Assembly (NCBI GenBank): GCA_023159155.1
Contig: JAJNNX010000005.1
Coordinates: 1,696,287 to 1,760,286, forward strand
Direction: 5' to 3'
DNA length: 64,000 bases
Source: Ustulina deusta
Taxonomy: Eukaryota; Ascomycota; Sordariomycetes; Xylariales; Xylariaceae
The notes beneath the pieces were generated by a model, which saw only the letters and a list, made by a program, of their open reading frames with translations, made no database searches and was not told the origin of the DNA. A program made the translations under genes and the position numbers. Shown piece by piece: positions 13,801-27,643 of this stretch (its first letter is position 1; the number at the start of each line of letters is the position of its first letter).

Positions 13801-16043
13801 TCATTTCCTGCAATCTTGGGCAACAGGTTCTCGAAGGCCGAAGAGTACCCATTATGGTTAGCGGCAAGACGCTTCCTTGCTTCCGCCCATTTGACACCCA
13901 CATCCGAGCCGGCGGATATATTGTGAACCGTTTCTTGACCGGTATAAGACCACAGGAATACTATTTCCATCACATGGCTGGGCGAGAAGGCCTCATTGAT
14001 ACGGCTGTCAAAACGTCACGATCAGGATACTTGCAGAGATGTCTCATCAAAGGCATGGAAGGCCTCCGGGTATCTTATGACACATCTGTCCGAGACTCGG
14101 ATGGCTCTATGGTGCAGTTCTTGTATGGCGAGGATGGGTTAGACATAACGAAGCAGAAATATCTCAATGATTTCGAGTTCATCCTTCGCAATCAAACATC
14201 GCAGGTCCATCGACTTGGAATTGCCGAGCGCGGGTGGGACCAGGATATTTTTGAATCCAGGGACTACGCCCAGAAGTACCACAAGAAAGCCATCAAGCAA
14301 GCCATCGTAAACGACCCGAAAGGTCTCGACCCTATCCAAGCCGAGCTCAACCCTAACAGGCATGCGTTTGCCACTTCAGAAAAGTTCTATCAGAAGGTCT
14401 CAGACTACATCAAGAAGAACAAACATGGGTTAATCAAAGAGAAGGGGGAGAAAAGCAACGAATCTACCTCAAAGGCGCTCGTGCCTCGCAGATACGCCGA
14501 AAAGATATTCTACTCGAAGTATTTAAGCTCTCTCGTAGAACCAGGCGAGGCTGTAGGCATCGTTGCAGGGCAGTCGGTCGGTGAGCCATCTACTCAAATG
14601 ACGTTGAACACTTTCCATTTGGCTGGCCACTCTGCCAAGAACGTCACGCTAGGTATCCCTCGCTTAAGGGAAATCCTAATGACAGCCAGTGATCACATTT
14701 CAACGCCATCGATGACGTTACTGCTACATCCAGAGTTGTCTGAAGCAGAAGGCGAGACCTTCGCCAAAGCGATTAGTGTTCTACCAGTTGCCCATGTTGT
14801 TGATGAGATAACTGTAAAGGAACGGGTCGGCAGAGGCGTTGGTCATCGCTTGGCCAAAATGTTCGACATACACTTAAAATTCTTTAGCTCCAAGGAATAC
14901 ACACAGACGTATGCTATTGCCACGTCAGATGTATTAAAAACTGTGGAGGTCAAGCTCCTGCCCATGTTGGAGAAATTCGTGAAAAAGGAGATTAAGGCCA
15001 AGCGGGATAAGGAGAGCGCGGCAGTACCCGAGGTTGGCGTAACAACTGGTGTCGTCGAAGTGGCCGCCGTGAACCCCGGGGCTGCGCCACGAGACGACGA
15101 CGATGATGAGGACGACGACGACGACGGAGACGACGATGCCACCAATGCTAAGCAACGCGCTAACCGCTCTCAGGCCGTCTCGTACGGCGCCAACGATGAT
15201 GAAGACGACGAAATCCAGAAGCAGTTGGAGCGTGAAGCATCACCCGAAGAGGATGAGGAGGCGCACGAAGACGAAGGGTTCGGTGGCAGTCCACCTCCTT
15301 CTGGCGACGAGGACGAGGAGACGAGCAATAAGCTCAACCGTAGCCGGGAAGAACGTGTCAAGGAGAGAACACCCGTCGTCTCTCGATTTGAGTGTGACGA
15401 GGCCCGGGGCGAGTGGTGTGATTTCACACTCGAATATGACTCTAACATACCTAAGGTACTCATGCTCAGCATTGTCCAAGACGCCGTCCGCAAGTCCCTC
15501 ATCCAACAAATTCCCGGAATACGCTCGTGTGTCTACGTGCCGGATGAAAAAATAGAAGATATCCACACGGGCGAGGAAGTACGGAGAGCAGTGATTCACA
15601 CGGATGGCGTGAACCTAGAGGCGATGCAGAAGTATGGTGATTTCATCAATCCTAATAAGATCAAGACCAACGATATCGCGGCCGTCTTACGAGTATACGG
15701 AGTGGAAGCAGCGCGGCAGAGCATTATCCTCGAGCTCGGGGGTGTGTTCAGTGGTCACGGCATCAGCGTCGACAAGCGTCATTTGAACCTCATCGGCGAC
15801 TACATGACACGGAATGGAGCGTTTACCCCGTTCAATCGTAACGGTCTTAAAGGCAATGTCAGTCCGTTTACGAAGATGAGTTTCGAGACGACCTTATCCT
15901 TCCTCAAAGATGCCCTCCTTGATGGGGACTGGGACGACCTCACAACGCCCAGTAGTCGCATCGTCATGGGCCAACTTGGTAAGATTGGAACGGGCGCGTT
16001 CGATGTCTTGACCAAGCTCCATGTAAAGAACGGGAAAAGTTAA
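10841..16043 (+). CDS. rpa190: DNA-directed RNA polymerase I largest subunit (RPA190/A190)
   Basis: Catalytic largest subunit of RNA polymerase I, which transcribes the 35S rRNA precursor in the nucleolus. CDS is join(10841..11022,11078..16043), 1715 aa; the 55 bp intron (gtatgt...aatag) interrupts the clamp zinc motif codon region. Seen: zinc ligands C62, C65, C72, H75 then a second CxxC; the metal-A loop NADFDGDEMN with aspartates at 652, 654 and 656; the funnel/bridge-helix region; the trigger-loop region QSVGEPSTQMTLNTFHLAG at about 1225-1245; and an Asp/Glu-rich insert at about 1400-1485, typical of A190 and absent from Pol II and III. The C-terminal region (SRIVMGQLGKIGTGAFD) is complete. 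No alternative assignment is likely, because the acidic insert and overall length separate it from Rpb1 and Rpc160. Confidence 0.97.
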
Positions 16044-18501
16044 ATCGGCTGATCGGGACGATCCGATGATGGCCAGAGAAGGTGGAAGAAAGTTACATCA
16101 TTGGCGTTTCAGAGGATATACCGATGGGATGTGTGATTGTGCATTGTTCTAAAAGAGAAAATACCATGGTCTCATGTAGCAACTAATTAAACAAAATCAA
16201 TCATATTTCAAAGATGTCTCCGGAGATTCTAGTTTTATAGTCTGAAGTAGATGCTCTAGCTTCTTCCCCCACATCCTTCACAAAGTTAGATGTGGCAAAC
16301 GCCGAGGTTGAGCACACGAAGAACACGAAGACGACACGTCGTTTTAAAAAGCTATCTCTAAGAACTAACAACAGATACAAAATCACATAGTTTAGCTGGT
16401 ATGGGCACAGCCGAGATCACGCTCTTCGTCGACATCGTCAGCCCTTTCGCTGCGAGACTTTTCATCGAGCGCGCTCTCGCTGTGTGTGTCTCACTAAGTT
16501 TTCTGTACTCGGCCAATCATCCCACCCCTCCACCTTCGTGTCCTCTGTTTTTTTTTACGTAGAGTGCTGGCACATTTAAGTGAAAAACCGTGGGCTGTGA
16601 TGTCGCCGTCCCGCATAGAACGAGCGAAGCTGCTTGCTCAGACGTTCTGATCACCTGTGGGCCTATATTCTTGGGCGGGCGCATGAGGATGGTAAATTAG
16701 TAAGTCCACGTGCCCAGGCTCCATTCACAGTTTTCCTTTGGAGTCGCGACTCCGTGGAGACGGGAACGAGCAGGAGTTGCGATGTGGTGATTGAGCAAGG
16801 GGCAGAGGATAAGGAGTAGAATATGAAGAAGGCAGCCGCTTTTTTTTTTTTTTTTTTGTAAGGCTGGGAATAACGCCGCTGGCCCAAGTCAAAAGTATAT
16901 ATTCACTAGCGGCCCTTCTTTGCGTTTCCACGCTCTTCCTTGCACACTCACTTTGTATCGTTCGCGTTTGTCATGGTGGTGGTCGATTGGACGGTTCGTC
17001 GAGTGGGCGGGGTGGTAAGTCTGGATACCAAGGTCCTCGTGGTTCATTCCCGGCCCCGAGTCACTCATGAGAAAAGAAGTGACCTCCACACACACACTCT
17101 CTCTCTCTCTCTCTCTCTCTCACTTTTATTATCTTCTTTTACCTTTCCCCCTTTTCCTTTTCCTTGATATTTCCTGCCATCATTATCGGGGGCGAGATGA
17201 GAAATTACTCAGGCCTCTCTGACTAACTCGATGGGAAAACGACAAGGGCACGTGGATCAGCAAGGAGGATGTCCGTTTGAGCTGGGCCGTCAATATCCCG
17301 ATGGCGAAGGAAACCCCCGGAACACGTTGCAGGTCATACGCGCGCTATTGCGTCGACGACCAGGGTATGCACTGCGCCGTCCTTGAGCGCTCGTGTCCCG
17401 AGTTCTAGATTCATCGCGTCCAAGCCGGGTGTGTTCGGGTCTCTTTCCAATGGGGGAGGCCGAGAGAGGTATGTACATTTCCTCAACTCCACGAAGTAGG
17501 GTCCGATGACCGCATCTTCATTTACCAGTCGGTCACACTGGTCTGGTCTGGTGGATAAGCTATGAGCGAAAGAGGTACGGAAGAAGTGATACGTCGAGAC
17601 AGGCGCGGATGGAAAGTAGGGAGGGGGAGAGAACATTACGTACTACCTCGATCCCTTCATAGTTCTCGCCGAGACCACGACAAAAGGCAAGATGGCACTC
17701 TTGGGGAACATGAACCGGTGTTGGCGACGGGCACGCTCAGTTTACCCTGGCCACTAACCATCGGCAAAGGCGAAACGGAGGGGTCCTGGGGAGTCGACCA
17801 CTTCACCCATGTCGCGCCATTCCTCGGTCTGCCTAAGCCTGGGGGATATGGGAGGCTAGAAGTTTGTGCTCCGATTGTTAGTCGGTGTGTCGTGTACAAG
17901 GGTCCATGCGAACTTGTCATTTGAAATAGGCAAAGTCACTGAAGTTGGGGAAGAAAATGATGATAGATGTCATTGAATTTCTTGTCGAGTTGGAAAACAG
18001 CAGGGATAGCTCAGTCTATATTACCCATTTATCGATAATATATATTGTGCTGTACCTCCATCATGACAACAGAGCGAGCCAGGAAACGGAGTTCGCAGAA
18101 TCAGAGGGAAGAATAGTGTACATCTAGCAAAGATTACTGGCAACGCTACCAACTTCGATAACTGTACGTGATGACTTCACTCAACATGTCATGCATCTTA
18201 GGATATCAGGAACGCGCCGGCGAGTTGGTTAGCAGATCCATACATAGTCAACAGAAGGACGGATGATTTGTTTGGTTCAGTTCATATTTAGATTCATGTG
18301 TTCAGTATCGCAGTGCTCTGTGGTCGACCGCCTTAATCACTGATGTACAACCCATGCCTTTAAAGCAATGCAAACACTAACGCCACGATTACCCTTTCCC
18401 TGTAAAACCCGAATCGTCATGCCGTCCCAAAAGAATCATCAAAGGTATCATATCCTCCACTGGCCTGTCGAGTCTATGTTTACTAGAGGGCGTCGAGCAC
18501 T
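16044..18501. other. Intergenic region, no supported gene
   Basis: About 2.5 kb between the end of the Pol I subunit gene and the end of the H3 gene. It contains a T tract near 16840-16858 and a CA/CT microsatellite at about 17088-17122. The longest frame (17562-17924, +) has no recognisable domain, overlaps a similar-sized frame on the other strand, and shows no splice structure. The first 200 bases are presumably the 3' end of the Pol I subunit transcript. Confidence 0.55.
17088..17122. repeat. CA/CT dinucleotide microsatellite
   Basis: A short (CA)n run merges into an uninterrupted (CT)n run of roughly 12 units. It lies in non-coding DNA between the Pol I subunit gene and histone H3. Confidence 0.9.
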
Positions 18502-19312
<811 letters not shown>

Positions 19313-20946
19313 AGTGAGAGACGGCTGACTGGTCCAAGCCTGGCTGATTGTGCTGTAGGTCAGTGATAAGTACCTAGGTAGGTACTAGCGCGCGCAGGGT
19401 GTGCGAGGTATGCTGGGGAATAGTGCTAGTGCATGGGCCACCTAGACCGTCGGTGGCGCGTGGGTTTATTGTGCACTCTGATCTGCAGTGGGTCGGGCAA
19501 TTGCGACTTGTTGTGTTGATTTTTTTCGGGGGGAGACAGGGGTGCGGTTTGCGCGTTGGAGTTCTTTGATTTTAGGTGGCAGTTTCTTGACCTCGAAGGG
19601 GCAGCTAATTTTTGATTGGCTGCTCCAAATAACAACAATGGCAGTATGCGTGAGGAATGCTTTATGTGGGTCGCCCAAAACCGTCCGAATCATCGAGAGC
19701 GCCAGCACTTAACCTTCTATCACCGAACTATGCCTAATCCAGATATCTCACAACTACCGCAACACACTTACATACAACTCCACGTTCCAACACGGACCTG
19801 CATCAATTCTACTTTTATGTACATGTCTCAAGAATTATGGTTTTTACTCAACCGCCTGTCTCGATTTTGGACTCCGTCTTGGACAAATGAGGAGATCGTA
19901 AGTGGGTTGCTGTCTCTACCTATACTACATAGAAGGTAGCTAGCCCCAAACAGAACCCGCAATTGGGAATACATGTAACGGGCGACAATTGCTGCCTACT
20001 CTGTAGAGAAATGGCGAATATTGGGGGTGCCCCGATTTCCCTCCAGTTTATACACCATAAGCAACAGCCCACTTATTAAGTATAATTAATATAAAACTTT
20101 GTGGTCGCTACTGTAATCCCACCTGTCAATATGATTGGAGGATGTAGTTGCAACATGATATATGTATTGAAGTACCTATTAGAGGAACCGTCTTATGGCG
20201 TCCTGTCGTCATATCTCTTCAAGACCAACAGCAGGAAACAATTGAGGCATGACAATGCTCTCAACCTAGGTTACATGTGCTGTAGTGAATGTGTCAGGCC
20301 AAGATAGAAAGGCCTATGTCTACCTAGATGCAGGCAGTTTTTTGTGACTACCATTGTCCTACCATTACAGTTTACATGTACAGATATTCATGTTTGAATT
20401 CTATCCGAGAGAGGGGAAAGAAGTACAGGTCCATACACCGTTCCTTGTTGACCCATTTAGGATGGAAATTGAAGCATGCGAATTGATGATTGGCTGAATC
20501 AGAAGGCCATCGAGAATCAGTTCGTCCCAGAAAGGCATGGCGAAACCGATTCCCGGGGGCTGGTACTGCAGGTGGCTTTTGCATGTGCCATACTGCAGGT
20601 GCTGTGTGCAAGTTCTGGAGTACCGGTATAGAAGACGTTCCCTGCCTAAGCCCGAATCGTGGCTTTTTGATTGGCTCGTGTCGTCGCATTCCCTCCTCCC
20701 TCCATCTCCCCCACACTACCAATTTTGACAAGCCAAAACTGTGCTGATTATTGATTGATTGCAGCTCTGATCCAGGCAGGCAGGAATGATCCACAGCAAC
20801 AAGTCGCGCCCGCGCCTGTACCCGTACCCGCGTTCTCGCGTGTGCACACGCTAGGCACTCAAAGTACCCTGCGCTAGGTACCTCTTTGTGGTGCTGGAGC
20901 GGTCTCTGGGCTGATCTGATTTCGCCTGTCCACTCCACTCCTTTCC

Positions 20947-20953
20947 TATTTAA
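20947..20953 (+). promoter_or_regulatory. TATA-like box of the H4 gene
   Basis: TATTTAA about 170 bases upstream of the H4 ATG, followed by a C/T-rich leader with CACC and CATC runs. This mirrors the H3 promoter on the other strand. Confidence 0.6.
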
Positions 20954-21118
20954 CAGCCTATCCTCTTCCCCACGCTCTCCCAGTCTTCCTCGATACCAAT
21001 TCCATCCACCAATACATCCGTCATCAACCACCCGTACTCAGCCTCATCAGCCATCCACCTTTGCCTTGTGCAATCATCAAACACTACCTCAGTACACATT
21101 ACACAACCTTCTATCAAC

Positions 21119-21758
<640 letters not shown>

Positions 21759-24700
21759 TAAATAAGGGTTACGGAGGTCTGCCGGATTTGTTTGGTGAGG
21801 ATAATCAATCAAACCATGATGGGAATTTTGTGAACAACTCCGGTTGCGCTTGCTCTGATCTATGCCTGTTGCGTTTGGGTTCTGTCGTTGTGGCGTGTAG
21901 TGTAGGCTGCAGGTCTCTATCGTGAGCGCTATGGCCAGCCTATTCTGTATCCATGAGCCAATGTCATCCACCATCTACAAGGTAGCCTAACAATGATGTT
22001 AAGGATCGACAGTAGTTTAAGTTTGGTTTACCACATAGCAAATCAGCCTCATGGTAAGACGTGATTCAGAATCCTGCCTCTCACTCGGCAGATGATCCCT
22101 CGTGATGGATGCGGTATCCCTAGGCTAGTATAGGTCGCGCGAAATGACCAAGTTTAGATATTCTTGATGTCTTCGGCGGCGTATGTTTCCTGTCGCACCA
22201 AGGTTTGATGATTGTAGAGGCGTTCCGGGAGGGCAATCGTTGCATATTGCCTTGAAATCGGTATGTGTAATACATATATGTATGTATATGTATATAAGTG
22301 GGGAACTCTGGTACACTAATATGGGTCGCCTGGTTGTAGGGTAGGTTCTGTCATCCTGTCGACCTATAACTCAATGCTACGGGTCATTTTTGGCATTTTT
22401 TAGTTTCTGTGCCATGTAAAGATAGTATGGGAACCTTTTTCGAGGTTTTTGACTTGGGCTTACATCGTTTTGAGGTTAGGGGGAGGTTGTGGTTGGCTTT
22501 CTCGATGAATATAATAGAGTGTTAAATCAATCAGTATGATGGATTATGATTTGTGTTTCAACGTCACCTCCCCCCAACATATCCAAAAGGAGGTTAATTC
22601 TCATCGAGGATACAATATAGTATACCATACACGAACCTTACCCACTCACGGATAAATTGTCTTCTTGCAGTGTCCCATGGGCTGCCTCATGGACATCCGT
22701 TCGACATGCCAGAATATGAAACTAGGCCCTTCGTTGCTCCTATTAACTCACCAACAAGGGAAGAACCGTGACCTCGATAACGTCGCGCGCCATAGAGTTA
22801 TAAAAGTATCCTGACATGATCCCACTTGCCTTGCTTAACCATCTTCAACATTCAACATTGGACGGCTGTCGTGGGTCGCTCGACATGTAGTCTGCAACAA
22901 ATAGAATTATCAAATGAAATTACTGGCCAAACTTGTGCTTTAGGTGGACGTCCTGAGTGAGAAAAACGACTGCCCCGATCCAACCTGTTGAGATCCAGGT
23001 GTGCAATGGTGTTGGCGCCTGTCTACACCGGCTTCAGGTGGACATCCGCTCTTACTGTGGTATACTATTTTAGAGAATGCAAGGACTACAGGTTGAGTAT
23101 GAAGTTTGCACAGGTGATAAGAAGACAGGGTGAGCATTGGCAGAATGTTTAATAGTTCGGAACCGCATTTTCTATATGAAGGACTGCTAGTTTGCCGACA
23201 TATCGACACAAGATCTCCAGCAGCACTCTACGGGGTGCCTGTTATTGGCATCATGACATGTCTATGCCGCCTCGTAGTATCTGCCATATCTGCCTTGTTA
23301 ACTTGCGATAGGTCATCGCCTCAAACGTAAATCTCATGAAACCCACCGTGAGTCGGCAGGCTACTCCGGCTGCGAACAAGAGCGCGTTCGCGAAGCCTCA
23401 GACATAGTTTAAGCAGCCCTGGCCATGTACCCACCAGGGCGATTTAAGGAGTGAGACGTGTAGGATGCCTGGGACATGGACACGGATTATAGAAAGTCTG
23501 GTTTCTCTTGGGTGGCAACTACATTCTTGCTAATTCACAAATACGCAGGGGCCGCAGCGCGAATAGAATATCCATTTAATCTGGACTATTATCTAGTGGA
23601 CTGTGGCATAGACCCCGAAAGAGTAGGTACATACTCGACCTGTCCCTAAAGTATACATATATAGAATAGCAACATCAGCATCCTCAAGGGTGCGTTCTGG
23701 TAACTGTGTATAAATGGTGTGGGCAAGGAGGCGTATTTGACAGATATGGCGTGTGAGATGGCCACGAGGAAGCAGTGAGAAAACCCGGTATATAGTTATT
23801 GGAAACGCTATCCGGCCGCCATTATGGACGAGGCAACGTGGCAACCAATATGTCTCATTCACGCTATCTATAAGGTGACGCTGCCTTGTGCCATGGAGAG
23901 CATGCAGAAAAACATCTCGTCGTCTACACTCTGGAGAGGCTGGAACGCACAGCGGCTGATATTTCTCGTTACTCACCGGCATGCAATCAGTCAGTAGCGC
24001 TGGGAGGAAGAGATAAATTTGGCCCTGGGCCACACGAGACGACGTATAGGGCTCCATATTGTCGCAAGAACGCAGGAACGTGGACTGCACTGTTTGTCTA
24101 GCGTGGATTGGTTGTCTTATGTCTTAGGGGGAGGGGGGGGTATTGGGAACTAATATTGGGCTCGTGATCACAAGCTAACTCTACACGATGATGAACATGG
24201 AGTGGGTGAACGAGAATACGGGGAAGCTTGGGATAGTTGAAATAACTATGAAGAGGCTAGGCGTTTGTGGCGGGAAAGGAATCTGATCATGCCTGGTGGG
24301 CTGAGATTAGTATGCCCTCGTGTCCTACGGATGCTGTTGTAACAGCACTAAGATTTGTAAGAGACTAGCTGAGAATAAATAGGACGGTCGGGGACTTTTC
24401 CAATTGAAGCTAATGCATAGGTTCATGACCGATTGCTTGAAATTTCGCGAGGAGGAACGTAATAGTGGGATGGGATGGATGAGAAGTAAAACCTAACGAT
24501 ATCAATATGTGGCCCTATAGTGGTCCGTCGATTCCGTTGCTATAGATATTACATAGAGGGTCTCCGGTATGGCTAAATAAATGAAGATTAGGCACGCCAA
24601 TAGAGAACCTTGGTTCTGGTGAGCTTACCAGACTGCCCGTGAAACCGTAGTGCACTCACTATGAAGGTTTATCCGCTCGCGAAGGTGAAATATATTCGCG

Positions 24701-26166
24701 AGTCTACACGAGGTCACTTGACATGCACGCTCCCACAATCTCATCACCAGTCTTGGAAACCATGAACTCTTCATGTTGAACTGGAAACCCGCGAAACTGG
24801 CTATAACGAGGTGAAATGTCATCGGTCATCATCACGCCCCCACGAACGGCAATTGGAGTGTTTTATTCCTCTCATTTCTCTTCCGCTTAGTCATTAGACA
24901 CCAGCTGTTGCTGAAGAGGGGGCTGTGACCAAGCTGTCATGATGCTGCCTCCGTGTGACGAAAAGGCAACGTGTGTGGAGATAGGTATTGCCAACGGAGA
25001 TGTTTCAGGGTCTTTGTGCGATGAAATTGTTCGTAGCCCTAACTGCAATTGGCGACGCAACGAGTGCCTGACACAACTACATCAGTTGATAACCTATCGC
25101 TTGCCTCGAGCATACAATATCTAACTGGTGCTTGGACAAGTAAATTAACAAAATGGCTTATATCCATTCATATTGGCTTTCATTCGAATAGGGACCTGGT
25201 CTCGGAGTGCCCGTATGAGACTGATGGAAACCATTCGTCGAAAACTCTGCCATGCCCTCCTATGGAGGCGTCTTGATCATCGCGCTGCGTTTTTACTTGG
25301 CCAACGTGTTCAGCATGGCAGGGTTGAGTGGCGTAGACACACCGAATCAGGAAAGAGATGCGAGAAGCACTTGTTTTTTTCCGCGAGGGAGTCGACAGGC
25401 GACGTCACCAAAAATGCGGGTGTAATCTTGGCCTGGTCCAGTATTAGCGCTTTCGGTGCCGGAGCTTCGGAGATGAGATCATTCTCGGGTGGCTTCAGCG
25501 ATGTGGTGCAGACCGGATAGGCTCTCCCGGCGGCGCCCGGGCTCCACACCTGCCCCCCCAATGCATTATGTACCTAGGTAAGTAGGTAGTCAGTGGTATA
25601 CAGGGAGGCAGTGTAGTGCGCTGGGTCTGCACATGTCCTGGGTCCGCACTGGGGATACCCTGTGGGTAATTCGGTATTTCAATCGATCCCACGTCGACGC
25701 CGGGTGAGAACTGTACCCAACGAGACGGTACTGTCCCAGCAGATACCGGTATCGACCATTCCACGTGGTGGCGTCGCCGGCAATTTGGGCATCGCAGCAT
25801 CGATTGGGTCTGGCGATTCGTGGCACTGTTGCAAAACCCTCCCGAACGCATATACGTACTGGAGATGGTGGTGGCTGTGCGCATTGTGCCATGTAACATG
25901 CACTCTCCTAGTACTACCATGTAACGTGCGCGTTTGCTTGGTGCTCGTATGGCATTTCCGATCTTTACCATCGATGCGAATCGCCTTTTCTCTTCGACAC
26001 ATCGCGCTGCCAGCCGGGTGCAAGATTATTGGTAGACACACCACCTCTGGACCACAGGGGGGCGTGTATGTCTGGCGGCTTAGCACCACAACGCTATGCA
26101 CACACGCCGATTCTCATCTTCCTTTCGCTGCCTCATTTCTAATCACCTGACGAGATCCTTACCGCC

Positions 26167-26206
26167 AGAGACAGAGACAGAGACAAAGACAGAGAGAGAG
26201 AGAGGG
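26167..26206. repeat. GA-rich microsatellite
   Basis: Irregular AGAGAC units pass into a pure (GA)n run. Non-coding. Confidence 0.85.
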
Positions 26207-27460
26207 CTGCGGACAGTCACGAGACTCCGTGATGACTAACCGCCGTGTTCCGTTGTTGACTCATCCTGGCTGTCATTCTTGGGCGGCCTCTGTCTATCTC
26301 CTATACCTCGGCCGAAGCGTTCTGTCCCCACACCCCACACACCTGGCGTGCGGGTATCGCTGTCGCACATCCACTCGACAGTTCTGTCCATGTCTCGTAA
26401 TTGCTCGAAGGCTCCAGAAAGCCCCAAAACATGGCATAGGGGAATCCACCGTTGCCAGTGCTGGACCGGTTTGGCCGACAAAAGGGATGGAGAGAATTCG
26501 AAACTGCCCGTTACAAACACTGAACAGCAGGGCGATTGGTAACCTGCCACTGGCCATGTACACGAGCGAGATGGGTCGTGGAAGCGAACGCACTGCCACA
26601 TCTAGCATCTCGCAGGGAGCCGTGTGGAGGTTGTGCAGGCTGCAAGGGCCTTCAGTACGAGGTGAGGTACGCTCAGGCGGCTAGTATCGGTGGGCTATGG
26701 TGTAGGTACGTGGTAACAGGGTGGGTATACCACCCAAGGCTATAGTGCACTACGCTACCTAACGCTACCTACCTAGGTAGGGGCTGCGCGGCAGAAGAGC
26801 GGCACGGGAGAGCGACAATGTGTGACAGGGTAGTTTCGTGTTCCACGGCAGCCCATTGAAAATTTTCAATGCGAGACCCAGATCCTCGGGTCTTTCGCCC
26901 GCGGGTATGCGGCTCGTCTGACAGAGGTCGTGGGATGGCGGCAGTCTAGGCTCGCTAGGTAGCCGGATATCCATGCAGGCACCGACGATGGCGTTGGTCT
27001 GGCCTGTACAGCTGTACAATATAAATATAATATAAGACATATCCACGTGCCACACCCATCATCATTCTTCCACTAACCATGTACCCAAAGTAGCCATGTA
27101 ATGCAGTATGTCTGCTCGATGATAGGTGTGAAGTGCACGCTAACTGAAAGAATGGCTCGCTGCTGGAGCATGAGATAGAGCACCTAGACATTTCTTTCCA
27201 GCTGGCTCCATCCAGTCGGTGCCCCTTGAAGCTGAGCAATAGTGTATGCATTTTTTCACGAGTATTGGTATTGGTAACCGGTATTGTCATGATTGTCCCT
27301 ATTTTTTCGTTGTGTGAGTAATGCTCAGTAATGGTCAACCAGAGTCATCTCGGCGATGGGCCTGGACACTGCCCGGCGTTTGCTTGGACATGCTAATACC
27401 GACGAGGCCCGTCGCTGCTGACACGCATACAGGGAAATCTCCGACAGGACAAGATTAACG

Positions 27461-27490
27461 CTCTCTCTCGCTCTCTCTCTCGCTCTCGCT
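27461..27490. repeat. CT-rich microsatellite with CTCG interruptions
   Basis: (CT)n blocks separated by CG, about 30 bases, in non-coding DNA. Confidence 0.85.
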
Positions 27491-27610
27491 GGATCGCGGG
27501 CTGGAGTTAAGGCCGGAATCAACCCGTTCGGCTTTTGGTAGTTCGCTTTTCCCCTCCGGCACTTTACGGCACCCTGCTCTCAAATCTAATAATAAATCAT
27601 AATATCTTAC

Positions 27611-27643
27611 TTACACCTACACCTATACCTACACCTACACCTA
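27611..27643. repeat. TACACC hexanucleotide tandem repeat
   Basis: About five units of TACACC with one TATACC variant. It is not the ascomycete telomere unit (CCCTAA). It resembles the ACCTAC sequences that recur in this desert. Confidence 0.8.

Noticed and set aside
17562..17924. 120-codon frame downstream of H3
   Set aside because: An equally open frame lies on the opposite strand, with no domain, signal peptide or splice evidence.
20372..21031. 219-codon open frame on the minus strand in the H3-H4 spacer
   Set aside because: The first codon is GTG, the frame runs through the H4 promoter and TATA box, and the product has no recognisable domain; treated as chance.
25495..26684. Overlapping frames of 120-160 codons on both strands
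   Set aside because: Both strands are open over the same GC-richer stretch, many starts are non-ATG, and no domain or splice pattern is visible.
27611..27643. Interstitial telomere repeat
   Set aside because: The unit is TACACC, not the ascomycete CCCTAA/TTAGGG, and there are only five copies.
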